Below are positions 28,356 to 37,227 of a stretch of DNA of 64,000 nucleotides, piece after piece. Origin of the DNA: Pedobacter kyonggii. Lineage in GTDB: Bacteria > Bacteroidota > Bacteroidia > Sphingobacteriales > Sphingobacteriaceae. Positions within the stretch are counted from its first letter, which is position 1; every line of letters starts with the position of its first letter. A model generated the notes under the pieces. That model saw nothing but the letters and a program-made list of their open reading frames with translations. It had not been told where the DNA came from and did not search any database. Location of the stretch: contig NZ_SIXF01000002.1 of the NCBI RefSeq assembly GCF_004310665.1, positions 124,001 through 188,000 on the forward strand, written 5' to 3'. The position numbers were made by a program, and so were the translations under genes.

Positions 28356-28683
28356 ATGCTTTGAGTTTTAATTTTTATAATGTTTTTATTGATTGTTCTG
28401 ATATTAAGACGTGCAACTACTAGAAACGTTTCAGCGCAAATCGCAGCATTATACCAGCCTGGGAAGCTAATCGACAAACGCCAGGAATTCAGAGACAAAA
28501 AGATGGTGGTCGCTATGAATTTTACAGGTTTTCTTTCCTGAGAGATGAAGTAGATTTCTTTTTTACTTTGAGGATAAGTCTTGAACACTCCGAAAAGAAT
28601 TAAAAAATGCAAAAGCGCTTGTCGACTGATGTGATGGTGAGCCTTTAATAGCTGTATTGTTTAATGATTTTGCCAGAAGCCTT

Positions 28684-28727
28684 TCCGGCTTTGCAACCGG
28701 ACAAGGGTTCGACTCCCTTCGGCTCCA
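28684..28727 (+). other. Fragment resembling the 3' end of tmRNA (ssrA); candidate attachment site
   Basis: A perfect T-arm (AAGGG 28703-28707, loop TTCGACT, CCCTT 28715-28719) is followed by the acceptor-like strand CGGCTCC and discriminator A. It is preceded by CCGGAC, the same order as the 3' end of known tmRNAs. No matching 5' acceptor strand, D-arm-like part or tag-peptide frame could be found upstream, so this is only the last ~45 bases of such a gene. The 3' ends of ssrA are classic integrase targets, and a lone 3' end next to a terminator is what an attR scar looks like. A tRNA gene 3' end is the alternative. Confidence 0.6.
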
Positions 28728-28764
28728 CTGGAATCAGTATCAGAAATCATTGATAAAAACTAAA

Positions 28765-28797
28765 AGTCTGCAAATCATTGATTGCAGGCTTCTTTTT
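28765..28797 (+). terminator. Terminator after the tmRNA-like fragment
   Basis: Stem AGTCTGCAA (28765-28773) with TTGCAGGCT (28782-28790), one G-T wobble, followed by TCTTTTT. Its position just after the tmRNA-like end suggests it is the native terminator of that RNA gene. Confidence 0.75.
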
Positions 28798-29127
28798 GGT
28801 GTTTAGTTGTTTTTTTGACCAAATAACGCATATAATTCAATAGATGAGTCGGCGAAAGTTCGGCCCCGTCACGTTTTACTTTGTACTAATGACCTTGTTG
28901 CGTTACCAACCTGCGTTCTGGCATAATAATGGCCCCATAAATAAGATGAAACCTGGATACTTTATTTTAGCAACGTCAGTTATTATTTCAACCAACCGAT
29001 GTTATACATCGGGAACTGCCGGCAACGGTAGGAATTTCCTCCTGGCCAGGCAAAAAAAGGATTGGGCCATCATATTTATATTATTAATAGGCAACAAAAA
29101 ATCCTTATAATTGTTATTAGGAGAAAT

Positions 29128-30471
29128 ATGAGTAAAGTATTTACAATTACAGAAGGACTGGAGAATTTGGGAGCGCTGCGAACGGGCGGACAGGGATCGG
29201 TATATAAAGGGAAACGCATCGGTGCAATTTACTCTGCAGTGAAATTAATCCCTACTCCAATATACAACGAGAACCGCGATGATAAAAATTACCGCAATTT
29301 TGAAAACGAGGTAGCAAAGTTGCTAAAGGTAAATGAAAATCCCAGTCCGAATGTCGTAAAAATGCTCAGTTTCGGCATAACAGAAAGCGGATCCTTCCCA
29401 TTTATAGAAATGGAATATATAGAAGGACCTGATCTTTGTGAGCTGCTCCAACCCCCACACCAAAAGATATTTACGCTAAGCGAAGTCATAAAAGTTGCAC
29501 AACACCTGGCCGCTGCACTTGAGCACTGCCATAAACTTGGCGTAAAACACGGCGACGTTAAGAGCAATAATGTTAAATACAATTTGCACACAGCTAACTA
29601 TGTACTGCTGGATTTTGGACTCGCCATTATGAGTGAGGAGCAGCGTAGAAGTAGCATCCGGCATGCAGGCGCGGTGGAGTTTATGGCACCCGAACAAAAC
29701 GAAGGTAAAATGCTTCCGCAAACCGATGTGTACAGCTATGGCATCATCTTATATGAATTACTCGGAGGCCAAGTTCCTTTTCCTCTGCCTGGAAATAGCG
29801 ATACCGCACGTAATTCGGTAATGATCGGTCATATGGAAAGCGAAGTGCCTGACGTGATTAACCTGCGCAAAGCAAACTTACCCACGGGCTGGACCGAGGA
29901 ACAGAAAACCCGGGAGATGCAGGTTCCGGATTGGCTCCTAAAACTGATCGAAAAATGCCTGCAGAAAGATCCTATGCTCAGGTACAGCGATGGAATGGCC
30001 TTGCATGAAGCGGTGCTTAGCGGAAGCTTATCGGGCAGTGTTTTACCCATAGACCATTCTGCTATGGATTCGCTCAAAGCGGAGAACGAAATGCTCCGCA
30101 AACAGGTATTGACACTTGAAAGTACAGCGCAGGTTCCGGAAAGAAACGGTATAATGTTACCTCATTTTGCGTTTGCGCTTATGGTCATCTCAATTATCGG
30201 ATTGATTGCTTTTCTGGGCTATTCCCAGTTTCGCAGCGAGCCACAGGCACAGCAAGCTGTCCAAACCATAGATTCGATCCCTCCGCCAGTTGATACCACA
30301 GCACAGGAAAGAAGGAGATTGGCGAAGCAGCGCAAGCTGGCTGAAGCAGCAGCAACAAAGCGGGCGGTGGATAGTGCAATCAATGCAGAGATCAAAAAAG
30401 CCAGAGATAAAGCTGCCGATAGCACAGAAGATCTTAACCCTGATACTTCATTGAGTCCTGTACAGTTTTAA
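29128..30471 (+). CDS. Membrane Ser/Thr protein kinase (first of two paralogues)
   Basis: 447 residues from the ATG at 29128, chosen because AGGAG precedes it and because the second kinase starts with the same block; the frame is open 66 bases further upstream. Kinase domain about 10-290: glycine loop TGGQGSVYKG, Lys39, catalytic loop HGDVKSNN (His141, Asp143), DFG (Asp162), APE in EFMAPEQ. The Arg of the usual HRD is Gly, so it is a non-RD kinase. A heptad-like stretch (about 312-330) precedes one membrane helix (about 346-367) and a short Ala/Lys/Arg-rich tail. Kinase cytoplasmic, tail periplasmic, as in PknB-like kinases but without PASTA domains. First gene of the kinase-phosphatase-cell-wall cluster. 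Confidence 0.92.
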   Translation: MSKVFTITEGLENLGALRTGGQGSVYKGKRIGAIYSAVKLIPTPIYNENRDDKNYRNFENEVAKLLKVNENPSPNVVKMLSFGITESGSFPFIEMEYIEGPDLCELLQPPHQKIFTLSEVIKVAQHLAAALEHCHKLGVKHGDVKSNNVKYNLHTANYVLLDFGLAIMSEEQRRSSIRHAGAVEFMAPEQNEGKMLPQTDVYSYGIILYELLGGQVPFPLPGNSDTARNSVMIGHMESEVPDVINLRKANLPTGWTEEQKTREMQVPDWLLKLIEKCLQKDPMLRYSDGMALHEAVLSGSLSGSVLPIDHSAMDSLKAENEMLRKQVLTLESTAQVPERNGIMLPHFAFALMVISIIGLIAFLGYSQFRSEPQAQQAVQTIDSIPPPVDTTAQERRRLAKQRKLAEAAATKRAVDSAINAEIKKARDKAADSTEDLNPDTSLSPVQF

Positions 30472-30516
30472 TTTTTAAAATAATTTCCCTCAACCGCCAC
30501 ATAGGCACCTTAACTT

Positions 30517-31470
30517 ATGGAAACAAAATCAAATTTCTGGCAGCGTATCGGTATTCAGGATTGGTTTCTAACCGATGAAAACAAGAGCAGTGACCAAAAA
30601 GCACAGCAACTCACTCCGGAAACCATCTACAGCTTTATTGTAGATAAATTTAAGGAGTCCATCAGGGAATTATCTTTTGCCGATCGCATCGTTTTTTATC
30701 ATGAATTCATTATCACCTTCAACGCTGAAGATTACCGTGAATTTATAGACAATAAACAAGGGATTTTGGGCTTAATCGTACAGGAAACAGTCAAAAAATT
30801 CTATGCGATTTTAAGAGAACACCGGCAAGCCGGGAAAAATGTTGAGCCATCTGGCTCAAAATGGGTATTTCGGTTGGTATCACATCCCGATTACGCAAGG
30901 GGCGATAAGGGTTTTATCGGAAAACTGCTGCCAGACAACAATCAGAAATCGGAAAATCTCCGTGTAACATTCATTCCCCGCCAAACGGGTATTGCGCAGA
31001 CATTCGATATCAACAACGATATTTTAAAGGGCTTCACTTACTACAGCGAAGGTTATATGGAAATCCCATACGATGCTCAATTGGAATATGTTGATGGTAA
31101 TACCACCCCGTCTAAGGATCAGGCCGTTCTCGGCCGACTGGAAGCCATCATACCCGACAAGCAGTTTTCGGGCAAAAAAATCGAGTTCCTGATTAAAACA
31201 GAAGATACTATCGTTTCGGGTAACGATGAAGGACGCGAAGATTCCAATATTTTCAAGATTGCCTCAGAATGGGCCAATTCACCACACTTACACATCCGCT
31301 ATAACAAAACAGACGGTAATTTCTATTTAGCTTCTTTCGGCGAACTTACTACTTTGAACGAGGTTTTGGTACCACGCAGCGAAATTAATTCACCACAATG
31401 GGTTTCTTTGCCGCTGAACTCCAGGATGTTGCTCAACGGTATAATCGGTATAAACCTATTTAAATCCTAA
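30517..31470 (+). CDS. FhaA-like protein with degenerate C-terminal FHA-like domain
   Basis: 317 residues, cytoplasmic. The N-terminal ~110 residues (FYHEFIITFNAEDYREFID, then a helical IVQETVKKFYAILREH) recall the FhaA N-terminal domain (DUF3662) that precedes an FHA domain in actinobacteria. Residues about 255-315 have the FHA strand order (HLHIRYNKTDGNFYLASFG...VLVPR...LNSRMLLNGIIGINLF), but the phosphothreonine-binding GR and SxxH residues are not obvious. It may therefore be a scaffold and not a true phosphopeptide reader. 45 bases after kinase 1 and 3 bases before the small membrane ORF. Moderate confidence in the domain assignment. Confidence 0.65.
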   Translation: METKSNFWQRIGIQDWFLTDENKSSDQKAQQLTPETIYSFIVDKFKESIRELSFADRIVFYHEFIITFNAEDYREFIDNKQGILGLIVQETVKKFYAILREHRQAGKNVEPSGSKWVFRLVSHPDYARGDKGFIGKLLPDNNQKSENLRVTFIPRQTGIAQTFDINNDILKGFTYYSEGYMEIPYDAQLEYVDGNTTPSKDQAVLGRLEAIIPDKQFSGKKIEFLIKTEDTIVSGNDEGREDSNIFKIASEWANSPHLHIRYNKTDGNFYLASFGELTTLNEVLVPRSEINSPQWVSLPLNSRMLLNGIIGINLFKS

Positions 31471-31473
31471 CTT

Positions 31474-31572
31474 ATGTCGCAACTGCTATCAATTTTATTG
31501 TTATCACTGGTCGTTGCGCTGATGATCGTTCATTTTAAAGACATTAAAAATTCCCGTAATAAAAATGGATAA
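31474..31572 (+). CDS. 32-residue single-span membrane peptide
   Basis: A small open frame starting 3 bases after the FHA-like gene and overlapping the phosphatase start by 8 bases (ATGGATAA). The product begins MSQLLSILLLSLVVALMIVHF, one hydrophobic helix, followed by a short basic tail (KDIKNSRNKNG). The tight position between two coupled genes and the clean membrane helix support it being real: translation would deliver ribosomes to the phosphatase start. Role unknown; it could be a small membrane partner of the phosphatase or the synthase. Confidence 0.55.
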   Translation: MSQLLSILLLSLVVALMIVHFKDIKNSRNKNG

Positions 31573-33010
31573 ACACTTTTTTGGCCTCACAGACACCGGC
31601 AAATCCAGAGACAACAACGAGGACAGCTTTATTGTTAAGCCTCTTACCAGCGATCAGTTGATTTTGGCAGCTGTAATAGATGGCGTAGGTGGCTATCACG
31701 GCGGCGAAGTAGCGGCGGGTATTGCTACGGAACAGATTTCGATGCAATTCTCAGATCGTCCAGCCGATCCAATCTCGCAGATGATCATGGCGTTCAGGAA
31801 TACAAATGAAGTGATCATTGCCAAAAAGCAAACAGAAACAGACCTTTCTGAAATGGCCTGTGTGGCCACTATGGTAATTGCGGATATTGAGCACAATCAA
31901 TTTTATTATGCGCACGTTGGTGATACCCGATTATACCTGCTACGGGACGGATCGCTGATCAAAATCTCTAAAGACCATTCATTTGTAGGTTTTCTGGAAG
32001 ATTCGGGAAGATTGGACGAGGCTGCTGCTATGCAGCATCCAAAACGCAATGAAATTAATAAGGCAATCGGTTTCAGCGATCAGATTGCTGCCGATGAGAG
32101 CTATATTGAAACCGGTCAATCTCCTTTCCTGCCGGGCGATCTTCTCTTATTATGCAGTGATGGGTTGACCGATATGGTAAACAGGCAGGATATCACCACC
32201 CTGCTTCTCCAAGGGGATACACTTGCTAAAAAAGCAGGCAATCTCATCGCGCTTGCCAATGAAAATGGAGGCCGTGACAACATTACCGTTGTGCTGCTGC
32301 AGAATAACAAAGCGCCTCAAAAGGTAATGCCAACCAGGCCAGACTTTACACAACAGCCCCAGGCAGCCGCAGGAGCAGAAAATAATGAGGCGATACCGAC
32401 GCCTGAAAGTCCAGCACCGGCAATTCATGCAACGCCCAAAAGAAATTATTGGTTCACTGCGCTGGTTATTTTATGCCTCATCCTTCTCGGCACTACCGTA
32501 TTTTTGTATTTGCAGAACCCGCACACTACAGATACGGTCTCTACCCTTAATCCATCACCAAAACAAAAAGTGAGAAACAGCCAGGAGCAGTTACTACAAG
32601 ATGCATTTGACCATGCCCTGTGGGACACGCTGGTACTATCAGACTCGATTTTTAAAAGTCCGGTCCTGATCAGCGATACGTTAAGTCTGCGGAAAGATAC
32701 CCTGTATGTTATCGCAAAGGGCATTGTGCTGCAAGCGGATAGCGGATACAAAGGTGCAGCCATAACGATGCGCGCTCAATCCAGGCTATTGAAGCTTGAC
32801 AGCCTGCAGTTTAAAGGTTTCGCTACCGCTATCGCCATTTCAGACCAGGCACTGTTACTCAAAAATGTCACCTTCACCAATTGTTTAATCCCGGTACAGA
32901 ATAGCATCCATTTCCCTGACCGGAAACCGGTAAATGCAGCACTAATGAAGATTGATCCACTAAAAGGTAACACCCCTAAAACCGCAGATTCAAAAAATGG
33001 AGCAGAATAA
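31565..33010 (+). CDS. Membrane PP2C-type Ser/Thr phosphatase with extracytoplasmic domain
   Basis: 481 residues. Cytoplasmic PP2C domain about 1-245 with the metal motifs intact: RDNNEDSF, VIDGVGGYHGGE, HVGDTRLYLL, LCSDGLTD and GGRDNITVVLL. A Pro/Ala-rich linker follows, then one membrane helix (about 295-316). The outer ~165 residues contain short repeated strands (LISDTLSLRKDTLYVI, ITMRAQSRLLKLDSLQFKGF, LLLKNVTFTNC) suggestive of a right-handed beta-helix. This is the PstP arrangement of actinobacteria with a different outer domain. It should reverse the phosphorylation made by the two flanking kinases. Overlaps the fusion gene by 14 bases. Confidence 0.92.
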   Translation: MDKHFFGLTDTGKSRDNNEDSFIVKPLTSDQLILAAVIDGVGGYHGGEVAAGIATEQISMQFSDRPADPISQMIMAFRNTNEVIIAKKQTETDLSEMACVATMVIADIEHNQFYYAHVGDTRLYLLRDGSLIKISKDHSFVGFLEDSGRLDEAAAMQHPKRNEINKAIGFSDQIAADESYIETGQSPFLPGDLLLLCSDGLTDMVNRQDITTLLLQGDTLAKKAGNLIALANENGGRDNITVVLLQNNKAPQKVMPTRPDFTQQPQAAAGAENNEAIPTPESPAPAIHATPKRNYWFTALVILCLILLGTTVFLYLQNPHTTDTVSTLNPSPKQKVRNSQEQLLQDAFDHALWDTLVLSDSIFKSPVLISDTLSLRKDTLYVIAKGIVLQADSGYKGAAITMRAQSRLLKLDSLQFKGFATAIAISDQALLLKNVTFTNCLIPVQNSIHFPDRKPVNAALMKIDPLKGNTPKTADSKNGAE

Positions 33011-36000
33011 AGGAACTGTCAAAGTGAGCCGGGCTCAGGAAAGGATCTTCATATTAGCCACCGCAACCGTTCTCGCACTCTTTTTTTATCAGTTATACGC
33101 GATCATTCAGCCTAGATTTGCAGAAGTTGCTCCACGCTTAAACGCCGGCACGATGGTTAACCTGAATGCGGAAAAACCTGCCGAACATATCCATAACCTA
33201 CTTAAAAAAGGTTACTATTTTGAAGATCAGCGGGACATTGATCTGATAGAAAAAACCATTGCATCTGCAACGCCAAATGCCGGGCAACTCGACAACATTG
33301 GCGAAGTGAACAAACGCAGGTACTTTTTACCTGCAGATGAGGCCTATAAAACAGGGGGGAAATCATTTAAAGCAAGGGTGTTGGCATCCCGGGCATTGCT
33401 TGGTTATACCGGTGATGATTCGCTTAGATTCGACCAGGAGCAAAGTAATCCCCGCCCATACCCCTCCCAGGTAAATATCGGCATGGGCGAGCATGATATC
33501 AGCGGGAAAATCGTAGCGAATAAAAAAGCTGCGCCTGGTGTTTTAGTCCGTTTGGAAATGATTTTGCCGCAGGACAGTATTTACAATGATGAGCCGACAG
33601 AAACCATCAAAAATATAACTGAAAAATCAAATGGCATTACAAAGGTTTATACTTTGGATACTGCCGGTAAACGGAAATTACTTCAGCTCACCGCCTATGC
33701 CCGTACCGGTACTGCAGGGGAATTCACTTTTGCCAAGTTGCCCGGCAACCAGGCATTCAAAATATTACCTTTAAAACCAGGTTTTCAGTTTGGCGCCTCA
33801 AAGGGCGTACAAAACCTTGATGAAAATACCGCCTTCGCATTTGAACAGCGTCCACATACGATAAAGCTTTTCTCTACCAGGGATTTCAATATCCTCAAAA
33901 AGGAAAAATCACTGATCATCAGAACACCTGAGGAATTCAACAAGTGGTTTATGATCATCTGCGGAAGCCTGATCGGTGGATTTTTACTTGTCCACTTCAT
34001 CCTGTCATGGAAATTCAGCACTACCGATCAGGTTATATTGCCCGTAGTGATGATGCTCACAGGCATCTCATTCCTGATGCTGCTGAGTTTGCAGGATCCG
34101 CTGCGCGACCGTTTTTTAGCTAAAGATTCCCTTTTATACCTGCTAATGGGTTTCGGAGGCATCTTATTGATACTGTGCATTAAACTGCGCCGTTTCAATA
34201 CCGATACCTGGCTTTACCGCCTACTTTTATTTAAGAACATCCGATCAGCCGCAAACGGCTGGCCCTGGGCCCTGGCCGCTATTGGATTGCTGGCACTCAC
34301 TATCTTATTCGGAACCGGGCCAGAAGGAAGTGGTGTAAAGGTAAACCTGTTCGGATTTCAGCCCAGTGAGGTGGTAAAGTATCTGATCATTTTTTTTCTT
34401 GCAGGATTTTTTGCCGTAAACGAGAAACTGATCAGTGAATATATGAGCTGGAAAAAAAGATGGTCATTTTTCTCCTTTGCCCTATTGGCGATACTGTTGA
34501 CCCTCATGTTATTTCTGATATTGGGAGACCTTGGTCCGGCGATGGTGGTTTGTTTCACCTTTATTATACTATTTTCATTCTCCCGGGGCGATTTTATGTT
34601 CATGGCAGGCGCTATCGTGTTGTACGTATTGGCCTCATGGATTTTTGAAAACATATGGATATCCACTGGAATTACCTTGCTTTTGGTCGGTCTGCTAATG
34701 TTTTTCGGGCGCAGGCAGCTCAGTGAATCTGCCATCATGGTGCTGGTGATCATGTCGGCTTTTTTAACGATTGATCAGATTCCATATCTGGATCGCATCT
34801 TCCCTGGGCCTGTGCAGCGCCTGGGAGATCGCAAAGCAATCTGGCAGGATGCCTGGAACAATGAGGTTTATGGCGGCGACCAGGTGGCCAACGGCCTGTG
34901 GGCCATGTCTACAGGCGGCGCAACCGGCCAGGGCGTGGGGCAGGGCTTTGCTAAAACCATTCCAGAAGCACATACCGATATGATCTTACCTTCGATAGGT
35001 GAAGAATTTGGATTAACGGGCATGTTATGCATCTTCCTGTTGTTCCTGTTGTACCTTCATCGATCCATTATTATCGGGAGGAGGACCGGATCACCATTTC
35101 TCTTTTATTTAAGTGCAGGGGTCGGCGTATCCACCTTTGTACAGTTCCTGCTCATAGCAGGTGGTTCTACCGGTGCGCTACCGCTATCTGGGGTATCCCT
35201 GCCCTTTCAAAGTTATGGGGGATCATCACTTGTACTCAATTTTTTAGCCGCCGGATTTTTGATTTCGGTATCTGCTGTCCGAGGCAGCGAAGTACAGATG
35301 CAGTACATTGCCAAAGCGCAGGACAAAAACCTGGTTCCGGCCTTGATTGCTGCCTGTTTGGGCATCATGCTATTGGGCGTTAATGTAGCGGGCTATGTGC
35401 TAAACAACCGGAAATGGGTAGTACAGCCAGCCTTGGTAGCCGACCGTAGCGGCGCGAGAATGTTCAGTTACAATCCCCGGGTCGCAATATTGATGAGCCG
35501 TTTAAAAGCCGGAACCATACACGACCGCAAGGGGATTTTAATGGCAACCAGCAACGTCGACAGTGTGAAGGCGCAACATTTTAAGCTCATCGGTGCGGGT
35601 ATCCCGAATTACAATCTCGATTCTGCGGTACATCAACGTTTAGACCGGTATTATCCTTTCGAAGAACAACTGTTTTTTTGGACAGGCGATGCAAATTCAG
35701 GAATATTTAACGGAAGTGTTAATGGCTATTTTGCCGATTATGAACACGCGGCCGAACTCCGCGGCTTTAAACTGCCTCTAAAGAGCTTTACCGTCCTTGC
35801 AAAGAGATACAGCGAAAACCGTTTCCTGGCACGGGGAGTTAAGGAAATGACGGTTGTGAAAAAAGATTACGCCGCACTTTCTCCGTTACTCCTTGCCGGA
35901 ATCAGCAGCAAAAAGGTGGAAGATTTTAAAAATAAAAACCGCGATGTACAGTTAACCCTGGATGCCGGCCTGCAGACCAAGATTCAAAAGTCTATTGCCC

Positions 36001-37100
36001 GTGACACTTCATTATCGGATAACCGGGTTTCTGTAGTGATCATGGAAGCAAGTTCTGGCGATGTCCTTACTTCAGCCGTATATCCACTGCCACCCATACA
36101 TGATTGGGAACGGTTAACCATGACCAATGCAGAACAGAACCAGCTTTCGGGGTGGACAACGACCGCTGACCTTGGCTTTACCAATTTCACACAGCCAGGC
36201 TCAACCGCTAAGCTGATTACCGCCATGGCATCCTTCAATAAATTGGGCATGGCTGCTGCCGAAAAAAAATACCAGGTGGCCTCCTGGGAACGTATCCGTA
36301 CAAAAGGTATCGAGCCGGATGAAACGGGATGGATTGATCTGGAACGGGCGGTGGTGAAATCCAACAACGTCTATTTCATCAAACTTGCAAACCAGGAGCA
36401 GCTGCAGGAAAACATGGGCGAGCTGTACTTAAAAACAGGCATGTTCTTACATGGGGCAGGAGGGTATTATTACAATAAGCCCAGCGAAAACGGAGCACAG
36501 GAAGAAAAATGGAAACAGCTTTGGCGCAGGACCGAATTCAACACCAAACCAAAGTATGATCCCAACAATATCCGAAGGACCAGGGCAAAGGGAATTTCCG
36601 GGATGTCTTGGGGCCAGGGCGCACTCATTGCAACCCCAGCGGCAGTGGCAAGAATGGCTGCGGGGATTGCAAATAATGGAAATATGATTGCAAACAGGTT
36701 TGTACTTAAAGTAAGCGATCAGCCACAGTCGATAAAAACTGGTACGAAATTGGTAAACAATCCGGTATACGCCAAACTGATGCAGGAGTACATGATTAAA
36801 CAGAGCAGTCCAAAAGTGCAAACGCTTGGACTGGCCGTTGCAGGTAAAACCGGTACGCCGGAGCGGATCTGGAAAAAACAGCAGATCAATGATGGCTGGT
36901 ATGTGTTTTTTGCACCGACTGCAACTGGCAATGGTCATATTGTAGTTTGTATACGCATTGAGGCTACCAAAGGATCATCGGACGCTGTACGATTGGCTGG
37001 CAGACATGTAATCCCGTTCTTAAAAGCGGGTGGCTATATTAAAAGCATTGTTCCTTCGGCCAAAACTGATGACAAGGCAGCTATACCGGAATTTAATTGA
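32997..37100 (+). CDS. SEDS (RodA/FtsW) - class B PBP fusion peptidoglycan synthase
   Basis: 1367 residues. Order: one membrane helix (about 18-38); a periplasmic part to ~315 with a carboxypeptidase-regulatory-like strand set (GKIVANKKAAPGVLVRLEM, GEFTFAKLPG); a SEDS domain about 317-775; a further helix (779-803); then a PBP2/PbpA-like dimerisation region and transpeptidase. SEDS marks: FQPSEVVKYL (Gln455), HTDMILPSIGEEFGL with the conserved Asp661, and SYGGSS (739-744). Transpeptidase triad: Ser1069 and Lys1072 of STAK, Ser1122-Asn-Asn1124, and Lys1284-Thr-Gly. Both enzymes, glycan polymerase and crosslinker, look intact in one polypeptide, whereas they are normally two proteins (RodA with PBP2, FtsW with PBP3). 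It should make crosslinked peptidoglycan by itself, presumably under kinase/phosphatase control from its operon. Confidence 0.92.
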   Translation: MEQNKGTVKVSRAQERIFILATATVLALFFYQLYAIIQPRFAEVAPRLNAGTMVNLNAEKPAEHIHNLLKKGYYFEDQRDIDLIEKTIASATPNAGQLDNIGEVNKRRYFLPADEAYKTGGKSFKARVLASRALLGYTGDDSLRFDQEQSNPRPYPSQVNIGMGEHDISGKIVANKKAAPGVLVRLEMILPQDSIYNDEPTETIKNITEKSNGITKVYTLDTAGKRKLLQLTAYARTGTAGEFTFAKLPGNQAFKILPLKPGFQFGASKGVQNLDENTAFAFEQRPHTIKLFSTRDFNILKKEKSLIIRTPEEFNKWFMIICGSLIGGFLLVHFILSWKFSTTDQVILPVVMMLTGISFLMLLSLQDPLRDRFLAKDSLLYLLMGFGGILLILCIKLRRFNTDTWLYRLLLFKNIRSAANGWPWALAAIGLLALTILFGTGPEGSGVKVNLFGFQPSEVVKYLIIFFLAGFFAVNEKLISEYMSWKKRWSFFSFALLAILLTLMLFLILGDLGPAMVVCFTFIILFSFSRGDFMFMAGAIVLYVLASWIFENIWISTGITLLLVGLLMFFGRRQLSESAIMVLVIMSAFLTIDQIPYLDRIFPGPVQRLGDRKAIWQDAWNNEVYGGDQVANGLWAMSTGGATGQGVGQGFAKTIPEAHTDMILPSIGEEFGLTGMLCIFLLFLLYLHRSIIIGRRTGSPFLFYLSAGVGVSTFVQFLLIAGGSTGALPLSGVSLPFQSYGGSSLVLNFLAAGFLISVSAVRGSEVQMQYIAKAQDKNLVPALIAACLGIMLLGVNVAGYVLNNRKWVVQPALVADRSGARMFSYNPRVAILMSRLKAGTIHDRKGILMATSNVDSVKAQHFKLIGAGIPNYNLDSAVHQRLDRYYPFEEQLFFWTGDANSGIFNGSVNGYFADYEHAAELRGFKLPLKSFTVLAKRYSENRFLARGVKEMTVVKKDYAALSPLLLAGISSKKVEDFKNKNRDVQLTLDAGLQTKIQKSIARDTSLSDNRVSVVIMEASSGDVLTSAVYPLPPIHDWERLTMTNAEQNQLSGWTTTADLGFTNFTQPGSTAKLITAMASFNKLGMAAAEKKYQVASWERIRTKGIEPDETGWIDLERAVVKSNNVYFIKLANQEQLQENMGELYLKTGMFLHGAGGYYYNKPSENGAQEEKWKQLWRRTEFNTKPKYDPNNIRRTRAKGISGMSWGQGALIATPAAVARMAAGIANNGNMIANRFVLKVSDQPQSIKTGTKLVNNPVYAKLMQEYMIKQSSPKVQTLGLAVAGKTGTPERIWKKQQINDGWYVFFAPTATGNGHIVVCIRIEATKGSSDAVRLAGRHVIPFLKAGGYIKSIVPSAKTDDKAAIPEFN

Positions 37101-37227
37101 AAAGATGAAACATTTTAACTCAAACCATCATTCAATAATTTGTATAGCTTCACTACAATTGAGAACAGAGCAGATGTTTAATTCGATATTTTAATAACAC
37201 AGTAGCAAGCACTAACAAAACATACAG

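Larger units (their letters stand above)
28356..29127. other. Intergenic region with tmRNA 3'-end relic
   Basis: 772 bases with no convincing gene. Open frames of 86 codons (minus) and 88 codons (plus) lack family features or a good start context. The recognisable content is the tmRNA-like 3' end and its terminator at 28684-28797 and, at the right end, the leader of the kinase gene with an AGGAG element before 29128. Confidence 0.5.

Noticed and set aside
28352-28612. 86-codon minus-strand frame upstream of the GIN gene
   Set aside because: It overlaps the GIN start, lacks a domain or signal and looks like chance.
28621-28727. Complete tRNA at the tmRNA-like end
   Set aside because: A 5' acceptor strand, D-arm and proper variable loop could not be found; only the T-arm and 3' acceptor strand are convincing.
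28844-29110. 88-codon plus-strand frame before kinase 1
   Set aside because: No family features, and the region fits better as leader of the kinase gene.
29062-29127. Longer start for kinase 1
   Set aside because: The extra 22 residues have no counterpart in the paralogue, and the ATG at 29128 has an AGGAG before it.
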